Shown: in pieces, positions 7,180 through 11,184 of the stretch
Position numbering within the stretch: the stretch's first letter is position 1
How the letters are laid out: each line of letters starts with the position of its first letter
DNA from: Oscillospiraceae bacterium
GTDB lineage: Bacteria > Bacillota > Clostridia > Oscillospirales > Acutalibacteraceae
DNA length: 11,184 bases
Assembly (NCBI GenBank): GCA_029013165.1
Contig: JAQXMV010000195.1
Location: 1 to 11,184 of the forward strand
Reading direction: 5' to 3'
The notes under the pieces: generated by a model
Told to the model about the DNA's origin: nothing
The model's input: the letters and a program-made list of their open reading frames with translations, nothing else
The model's database searches: none
Translations under genes and position numbers: made by a program

Positions 7180-8181
7180 ATGGCATTATTTGAAAGTTAT
7201 GAAAGAAGAATTGACAAGATTCTTGCAGTTTTAAAGGAATACGGTATTTCTTCTGTTGAAGAATGTAAGGATATCACCCTTGCAAAGGGCATCGACTGTG
7301 ACAAGATCGTCAGAGAGACTCAGCCCATTTGCTTCGAGAATGCAGTCTGGGCTTATACCGTAGGCTGTGCCATCGCGCTGAAGAAGGGCTGCACCAAGGC
7401 TGCTGACGCAGCCGCCGCCATCGGTGAGGGACTGCAGGCTTTCTGTATCCCCGGTTCTGTTGCCGACAACCGCCAGGTTGGTCTTGGCCACGGCAATCTT
7501 GGCAAAATGCTCCTTTCTGAGGAGACCGAGTGCTTCTGCTTCCTTGCAGGACACGAGTCTTTTGCCGCAGCAGAGGGTGCCATCAAGATCGCTCTGAACG
7601 CCAACAAGGTCAGAGTGAAGCCTCTTCGTGTTATCCTCAACGGTCTGGGCAAGGATGCCGCCATGATCATTTCCAGAATCAACGGCTTTACTTATGTCAA
7701 GACAGAGTTTGATCCCTATTCAGAGACCGTCAGCGTTGTCAGCGAGACCGCTTATTCAAATGGTGACAGAGCCAAGGTTAAGTGCTACGGCGCAGACAAT
7801 GTACCCGAGGGTGTTGCCATCATGAGACTGGAGAATGTCGGTGTTTCCATCACCGGTAACTCCACCAACCCCACCCGTTTCCAGCATCCTGTTGCCGGTA
7901 CCTATAAGAAATGGTGCAATCAGAACGGCGTGAAGTATTTCTCCGTTGCTTCTGGCGGCGGCACAGGCCGTACACTCCACCCGGACAACATGGCAGCCGG
8001 CCCTGCTTCCTATGGCATGACAGACACTATGGGCAGAATGCACTCCGACGCACAGTTCGCCGGTTCCTCCTCTGTTCCCGCACATGTTGAGATGATGGGA
8101 CTCATCGGCATGGGCAACAACCCCATGGTTGGCGCTACCGTTGCCTGCGCTGTTGCAGTCGAAGAGGCTATGAAAGCCTGA
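7180..8181 (+). CDS. GGGtGRT family protein
   Basis: 333 residues, soluble. It carries the family-naming motif GGGTGRT at 259-265 (SGGGTGRTLHPDNM). The family is known by name and conserved in anaerobic Firmicutes and similar bacteria, without a settled biochemical function as far as I know. Other visible features are many Cys (C40, C51, C63, C71, C89, C118, C120, C202, C246, C323), a Gly-rich stretch GLGHGNLGKML (101-111), and an Ala/Gly-rich C-terminus (MGLIGMGNNPMVGATVACAVAVEEA). The start is set by AAGGAGGT at 7164-7171, which overlaps the upstream stop codon, a sign of translational coupling. Being made with a NifU-like scaffold suggests work with Fe-S clusters or a shared metal-dependent process; this is inference from context. 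Confidence 0.85.
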   Translation: MALFESYERRIDKILAVLKEYGISSVEECKDITLAKGIDCDKIVRETQPICFENAVWAYTVGCAIALKKGCTKAADAAAAIGEGLQAFCIPGSVADNRQVGLGHGNLGKMLLSEETECFCFLAGHESFAAAEGAIKIALNANKVRVKPLRVILNGLGKDAAMIISRINGFTYVKTEFDPYSETVSVVSETAYSNGDRAKVKCYGADNVPEGVAIMRLENVGVSITGNSTNPTRFQHPVAGTYKKWCNQNGVKYFSVASGGGTGRTLHPDNMAAGPASYGMTDTMGRMHSDAQFAGSSSVPAHVEMMGLIGMGNNPMVGATVACAVAVEEAMKA

Positions 8182-8207
8182 TAAATAAAGGGTTTTGAAC
8201 CATTTAC

Positions 8208-8242
8208 AAGACTTCTGAATTTCGGTTCAGGAGTCTTTTTTT
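8208..8242 (+). terminator. Rho-independent terminator of the scaffold-GGGtGRT operon
   Basis: A 12-bp stem, AAGACTTCTGAA (8208-8219) with TTCAGGAGTCTT (8226-8237), has one wobble pair and a TTTCGG loop, then seven T. It marks the end of the core-like part of the window; AT-rich accessory DNA starts right behind it. Confidence 0.88.
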
Positions 8243-8256
8243 GCCCTCATTCGTAC

Positions 8257-8291
8257 TTTTGTCCACATTTTGTCCACGCAAATTTGTCCAC
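8257..8291. repeat. Three direct TTTGTCCAC repeats upstream of the integrase gene
   Basis: Copies at 8258-8266, 8269-8277 and 8283-8291; the first two are the longer TTTTGTCCAC. Start-to-start spacing is 11 and 14 nt, so they fall roughly on one face of the helix. They lie between the upstream terminator and the integrase ribosome binding site. Possible roles are arm-type binding sites for the integrase N-terminal domain or an operator over the integrase promoter. No separate -35/-10 pair is clear here. Confidence 0.6.
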
Positions 8292-8315
8292 AAGACAAGA
8301 ATAAAGGAGAAAAGT

Positions 8316-9587
8316 ATGAAACAGAGCATCATCATTCGCAAAAGAAAATCCGTCAAAAAAGGATTAACCTATGAATACCGCTTTGAAACCGCTTCGATCG
8401 GTGGACAAAGAAAGTGGATTAGTAAAGGGGGATTTGAGGACGAGCAAACCGCACGAATTGAGGGAATAAAAGCACTCAATGAGTACAACACCTGCGGTCA
8501 AGTAACCGAGCCTACAACAATGAGTTTTGCCGATTTCTTGGATCATTGGCTTGTCAATGATTGTATGGCTTCTTTGAGTGAGAATACCATGATCAATTAT
8601 CGCAAGAAAATCAAAAACCTTATTGTGCCGTATCTTGGCAAGTACAGATTGAACACCATTGACAGAGATAAACTTCAGAATCTATTGATAACATTACATG
8701 ATAAAGGGTATTCCTATAACACTTTATCAGCAGTTAAAGGTATTCTGTCAAAATGCTTCAACTATGCTTATTATAGCGGATATTTGATCAAAATGCCTGC
8801 TATTAACTTGAAAATACCAAAGAACGAGAATACATCTATCCCAACAAGACAATCTCCCCATGTTTACTTAACAAAAGAACAACTATCCGCCATTTTTGAA
8901 AGATTTCCTCTCGGTTCATCTTCTTATTTGCCTTTGATGATAGGTCTTCATTGTGGTTTGAGATTGGGCGAAACATTTGCTCTCACTTGGAATGATGTGG
9001 ACTTTGATAAAAAACAGATAAATATCAACAAACAGGTACAATGGCGACAATTCAAACGGACGGATGAAGAAAAGAAATCTTCCAACGGCAAGAAGAGCGA
9101 AAATTGTGGTTGTTGGTATTTTTCATCCACAAAGTATAAGTCCGACAGAGTTATAGAAATAGACGATGAATTGTTGAATTATATGCATTCCGAAAAAGAA
9201 AGTCAAGATGACGCAAGAGTATATTTCGGGGACAGATATGCAAGGTATTACGAAACCCCAAAAAGAGAGATAATACAACAACCAACTGAAAAAGAAATTC
9301 GCTTTCTCTGTGTTCGTGAGAATGGTACATATATCACACCTCGAACAATGCAGCATACATCACGGATTATACATAATGACTTAAATATAAAGGACTTTGA
9401 TTATCATAGTCTACGGCATACTCACGCAACTGTATTGCTTGAAAAAGGTGCACCTTTAAAGTACATACAGCAACGCTTGGGACACAAAAAGATAGATATT
9501 ACCTTGAATGTATATCAACATTTAACAGATAATTTACAGCAAGTAGGTACAAAAGTATTGAATGATATTTTTTCTTCAGAAGGATAA
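8316..9587 (+). CDS. Tyrosine recombinase / phage-type integrase
   Basis: 423 residues with the three-part layout of Tn916/phage integrases: an arm-binding N-terminal region (about 1-60, basic, with YEYRFETASIGGQRKWISKGGF), a core-binding domain (about 70-165) and a catalytic domain (about 180-415). All catalytic residues are seen: R216 (GLRLGE), K273 (STKYKSDR), H364 and R367 (HSLRHTH), H390 (LGH) and the nucleophile Y400 (VYQHL). It should cut and rejoin DNA at attachment sites to insert or excise a mobile element. ATG 8316 follows AAAGGAGA by 5 nt; an in-frame TTG at 8241 would add 25 codons that overlap the terminator and repeats and is not used here. Codons are AT-rich, unlike the genes to the left. 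No excisionase gene is seen next to it. Confidence 0.93.
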   Translation: MKQSIIIRKRKSVKKGLTYEYRFETASIGGQRKWISKGGFEDEQTARIEGIKALNEYNTCGQVTEPTTMSFADFLDHWLVNDCMASLSENTMINYRKKIKNLIVPYLGKYRLNTIDRDKLQNLLITLHDKGYSYNTLSAVKGILSKCFNYAYYSGYLIKMPAINLKIPKNENTSIPTRQSPHVYLTKEQLSAIFERFPLGSSSYLPLMIGLHCGLRLGETFALTWNDVDFDKKQININKQVQWRQFKRTDEEKKSSNGKKSENCGCWYFSSTKYKSDRVIEIDDELLNYMHSEKESQDDARVYFGDRYARYYETPKREIIQQPTEKEIRFLCVRENGTYITPRTMQHTSRIIHNDLNIKDFDYHSLRHTHATVLLEKGAPLKYIQQRLGHKKIDITLNVYQHLTDNLQQVGTKVLNDIFSSEG

Positions 9588-9598
9588 ATAAACGCAGT

Positions 9599-9617
9599 GT
9601 CTTTTCGAGACTTTTTT
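9599..9617 (+). terminator. Short terminator-like hairpin after the integrase
   Basis: GTCTT (9599-9603) and GAGAC (9607-9611) form a 5-bp stem with one G-U pair and a 3-nt loop, then six T. It starts 12 nt after the stop codon. The stem is short, so strength is doubtful. Confidence 0.45.
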
Positions 9618-9698
9618 ACAGGAACAAATCTCCTATAACAGTTCAAAATTAAAATTATCGTAACCCCCAAATAATCCATCGTCCCGGCAAATAGAATT

Positions 9699-9749
9699 AA
9701 CCCCCGAAGAATGTGTTGCTCTATCAAAAGAGCGACATCTCCGGGGGTT
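9699..9749. repeat. Long hairpin at the 3' end of the mini-element
   Basis: AACCCCCG (9699-9706) pairs with CGGGGGTT (9742-9749), and inside it GTTGCTCT pairs with AGAGCGAC (one wobble), with few mismatches between. The whole 51 nt folds back. It lies just after the transposase remnant's stop (9753) on the minus strand, so it may be the element's own terminator or a shield against outside transcription. A diverged copy exists at 10097-10145. Confidence 0.7.
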
Positions 9750-9752
9750 GTC

Positions 9753-9836
9753 TTATTCAGATTTCAGCGGTAATCGCCTTTCGCCGGTGCGGAAGATGTT
9801 CGTCAGATATTCTTTGACATCATTGTTGTGACTTTT
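9753..9836 (-). pseudogene. C-terminal remnant of an IS66-like transposase
   Basis: An open stretch of 27 codons ends at TAA (9755-9753). It contains NNDVKEYLTNIFRTGE and ends LPLKSE. Its place just before the terminal hairpin and its resemblance to the C-terminal tail of IS66 transposases (a helix of the form NxxxxEYLxxxxxxLP) support the call. A stop lies directly upstream (9839-9837). A neighbouring fragment at 10081 also ends in KSE-stop, which shows this is the shared 3' end of a gene family. Confidence 0.4.
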
Positions 9837-9899
9837 CTAAGATGATTGTAATAGATTTCTACTAAGATCCCGTTCTGATGAAACTACCAAGTCCCGATG

Positions 9900-9956
9900 C
9901 TACCGCCTCGGCTGTCCCAGTTTCTGCAGCTTTACCGGTTGTGTTACTGTGCTCAT
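9900..9956 (-). pseudogene. N-terminal remnant of an IS66 accessory (TnpA-like) ORF
   Basis: ATG at 9956-9954, preceded by AAGGATAGGG, opens an 18-codon stretch, MSTVTQPVKLQKLGQPRR, that stops at TAG (9902-9900). The start resembles TnpA proteins of IS66-family elements in Clostridia, which begin near the left end after a non-coding leader. The reading frame is cut short by the internal deletion. Confidence 0.4.
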
Positions 9957-10080
9957 TTTCCCTATCCTTTACTATTGATTCAAAGTTAGTCCAAACAACT
10001 CTTTAGACTTATGTAGACCCGATGAGACTATTCTGAATATTTGGATTTCTTTGAAAAACGTGGGATAATTTAGGGGTTAC

Positions 10081-10182
10081 GAAATCTGAATGAAACATCC
10101 CCAGGAAAAAGTCGCTCTTTTGAGAGAGTTCATTCTTCGGGGGATTTCTATTTGTAGTGACGAGAGGTTATTCTGGGGTTAT
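10081..10182 (+). mobile_element. Truncated 3' end of a related IS66-like element, inverted to the first
   Basis: This plus-strand stretch is a diverged copy of the minus-strand stretch 9764-9660. In order it has GAAATCTGAATGA (…KSE stop), a hairpin (ATCCCC 10097-10102 with GGGGAT 10140-10145) containing CGCTCTTTTGA and CATTCTTCGGGGG, then TCTATTTG, and an end GGGGTTAT at 10175-10182 matching GGGGTTAC of the first element. Its upstream part is missing: it begins exactly where the mini-element ends. The end lies 10 nt from the stop of the ACP gene. Confidence 0.55.
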
Positions 10183-10192
10183 CTTTACTATT

Positions 10193-10414
10193 TCATTGCT
10201 TTTTAATGAATGCTATAACATCACCGACAGTTTTTAAATTCTTAATCTCTCTGTCTGGTATTTGAATATCAAATTCGTCCTCAACAATACATGCGAGATT
10301 AACCAAATCGAGGGAATTAAGTCCTAAATCGGCGATTAATACTGTATCTTTGGTTATTGTTACATCGTTATTGCCTATATGTTCGCAAATGATTTTTGTA
10401 AGTTTTTCTATCAT
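10193..10414 (-). CDS. Acyl carrier protein (phosphopantetheine-binding)
   Basis: 73 residues, the normal ACP size, acidic and four-helix-like. The 4'-phosphopantetheine attachment site is S34 in DLGLNSLDLV. A holo-ACP synthase or Sfp-type transferase elsewhere must activate it. It differs from a housekeeping fatty-acid ACP in having LNSLD rather than DSLD and in not sitting in a fab cluster. GGAGG at 10427-10423 places the start, and the ligase stop codon is only 4 nt upstream, so the two are co-translated. It is likely the acyl acceptor for the ligase. A fatty acid, short acyl or amino acid cargo is possible. Confidence 0.92.
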   Translation of the reverse strand: MIEKLTKIICEHIGNNDVTITKDTVLIADLGLNSLDLVNLACIVEDEFDIQIPDREIKNLKTVGDVIAFIKKQ

Positions 10415-10418
10415 TGCA

Positions 10419-11184
10419 TTAACCTCCGTAATTGCGTTTGATTTTCTTTGTTGTGGTTTTGGGAAATTCCGTATCCCTGATAATTACTTTTCCGATATTC
10501 TTTATTTGCGGCAAATGTTGATTTATTGATTGAATATCTGCATTGATTCTATCTTTTGCATCAGGTATATCATCAAGATATACCTCGGCAACGATAGCGT
10601 TATCCTTGCCGTATGCAACAGCCTCTTTTACATACGGGATGGTATAAATTTCTTTTTCAATAGATTCAGCAGGAATGTTTTCTCCGTTGCCAAGTATAAT
10701 CAAGTTCTTAATTCTTCCAGTAATATGTAATGCGCCGTATTTATCAATCAATCCAATATCTCCAGTTTTAAACCAGCTATTAATAAACGCTTTTTTGTTT
10801 TCGTATTTATTATTGTAATACCCAAGCATAACATTATCGCCTTTTACAAGTACTTCTCCGTCATCTGCAATCTTAACCTCGTTGCAGCATAAGGGGAGAC
10901 CGACACTGCCGATAACATTCAAATTATTTCGGTTTACTGCAACGATAGGTCCGCATTCTGTAATGCCATATCCGTTCAGCACCGTGATTCCAAATGATTG
11001 AAAAGCACGGATGTATTTTTGATCAAGCGGTGCGCCGCCGGATACAATCAAATCTAGCTTCCCACCGAATGCCGAAATAACCGATTTGAAAAGGACTTTC
11101 CGCAAATCAATTCTGCACTTAAGAAGTGCGTTACTGATTTTTATGAGTACCTTTAACTCTTTATCCTTGCCTTGCTTTTTTGCA
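10419..11184 (-). CDS. AMP-forming acyl-CoA/acyl-ACP ligase, C-terminal part (5' end outside window)
   Basis: 254 codons are visible and the frame is open to the right edge, so the TTG at 11105 is not a real start. Core motifs of the ANL adenylating superfamily in order are: LDLIVSGGAPLD, the ATP-binding NGYGITECGP (A5), SWFKTGDIG (A7, with the ribose-binding Asp), GRIKNLIILGNGENI (A8 hinge), and PKTTTKKIKR (A10, where the usual Gly before the catalytic Lys is Lys). The pattern is closest to long-chain fatty-acid ligases. It should activate a carboxylic acid as acyl-AMP and pass it to a thiol; the ACP encoded 4 nt downstream is the obvious acceptor. The AT-rich codons match the integrase rather than the genes on the left. 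More operon genes probably lie beyond the window. Confidence 0.88.
   Translation of the reverse strand, partial: AKKQGKDKELKVLIKISNALLKCRIDLRKVLFKSVISAFGGKLDLIVSGGAPLDQKYIRAFQSFGITVLNGYGITECGPIVAVNRNNLNVIGSVGLPLCCNEVKIADDGEVLVKGDNVMLGYYNNKYENKKAFINSWFKTGDIGLIDKYGALHITGRIKNLIILGNGENIPAESIEKEIYTIPYVKEAVAYGKDNAIVAEVYLDDIPDAKDRINADIQSINQHLPQIKNIGKVIIRDTEFPKTTTKKIKRNYGG

Larger units (their letters stand above)
9660..10080 (-). mobile_element. Internally deleted IS66-like element (mini-element of about 421 bp)
   Basis: The ends are inverted repeats: GTAACCCCCAAATAATCC at 9660-9677 and, on the other strand from 10080, GTAACCCCTAAATTATCC (16 of 18 identical). The GTAA tip is usual for IS66-family ends. 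Reading the minus strand, the element has a non-coding leader, the start of a TnpA-like gene (9956), then a jump to the last codons of a larger gene ending at 9753, then a hairpin and the other end. This is what an IS66-type element looks like after losing its middle. It cannot code for transposase and could move only with help in trans. No matching 8-bp target duplication is seen (AAATTATC left, GAAATCTG right). IS66 assignment is from ends and fragments only. Confidence 0.6.

Noticed and set aside
8257..8291. TTTGTCCAC repeats as a CRISPR array or a replication origin
   Set aside because: The repeats and gaps are too short for CRISPR. Each differs from the DnaA box at a fixed position, and no dnaA, repA or AT-rich unwinding element is nearby.
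8241..8315. TTG start adding 25 residues to the integrase
   Set aside because: It overlaps the terminator T-run and encodes the repeat cluster; the ATG at 8316 has a strong ribosome binding site and begins a typical integrase N-terminus.
9515..9727. 70-codon minus-strand frame reading out of the mini-element into the integrase end
   Set aside because: It crosses the hairpin, the element end and the antisense integrase tail; it has no ribosome binding site and no recognisable domain.
9652..10088. 8-bp target-site duplication around the mini-element
   Set aside because: The flanks AAATTATC and GAAATCTG do not match; the right flank is itself part of another IS fragment.

Overview
The window looks like chromosome of a Clostridia-type Firmicute, probably a gut Oscillospiraceae/Ruminococcaceae relative. 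This is inferred from strong AGGAGG-type ribosome binding sites, compact Rho-independent terminators, a NifU-like scaffold next to a GGGtGRT protein, and the style of the MATE, radical SAM and Fn3 proteins. No rRNA or tRNA gene and no CRISPR array was seen.

Positions 1-8240 read as ordinary, moderately GC-rich chromosome. From the left they hold: a secreted metallophosphoesterase (minus strand, cut by the window edge); a divergent MATE efflux pump; a possible small RNA or long 3' leader ending in a strong terminator; a TVP38/TMEM64 (DedA-superfamily) membrane protein on the minus strand; a divergent radical SAM/SPASM enzyme; an exported protein with two fibronectin type III domains; and a two-gene operon of a NifU/IscU-like scaffold and a GGGtGRT protein. 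Most units have their own recognisable promoter and terminator, so apart from the last pair they look singly transcribed.

Right after the GGGtGRT terminator (about 8243) the composition becomes clearly more AT-rich and the content becomes accessory. There are three direct TTTGTCCAC repeats, then a complete tyrosine recombinase, then about 600 bp without an intact gene. That stretch is not empty. It holds a roughly 420-bp internally deleted, IS66-like element with both terminal inverted repeats, the first codons of its TnpA-like gene and the last codons of its transposase. Abutting it is a second, inverted fragment of a related element's 3' end. Beyond this, on the minus strand, are an acyl carrier protein and the C-terminal part of an AMP-forming acyl-CoA/acyl-ACP ligase that runs off the window, probably the end of a lipid or natural-product operon brought in by transfer.

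The most notable observations are the IS66-derived mini-element with hairpin ends, the integrase with its repeat cluster directly behind a core-operon terminator, the NifU-like scaffold lacking the usual third cysteine beside a conserved GGGtGRT protein of unknown function, the ACP/ligase pair at the island edge, and the possible small RNA at about 2481-2587. I do not see a clear, complete new defence or mobile system in this window.
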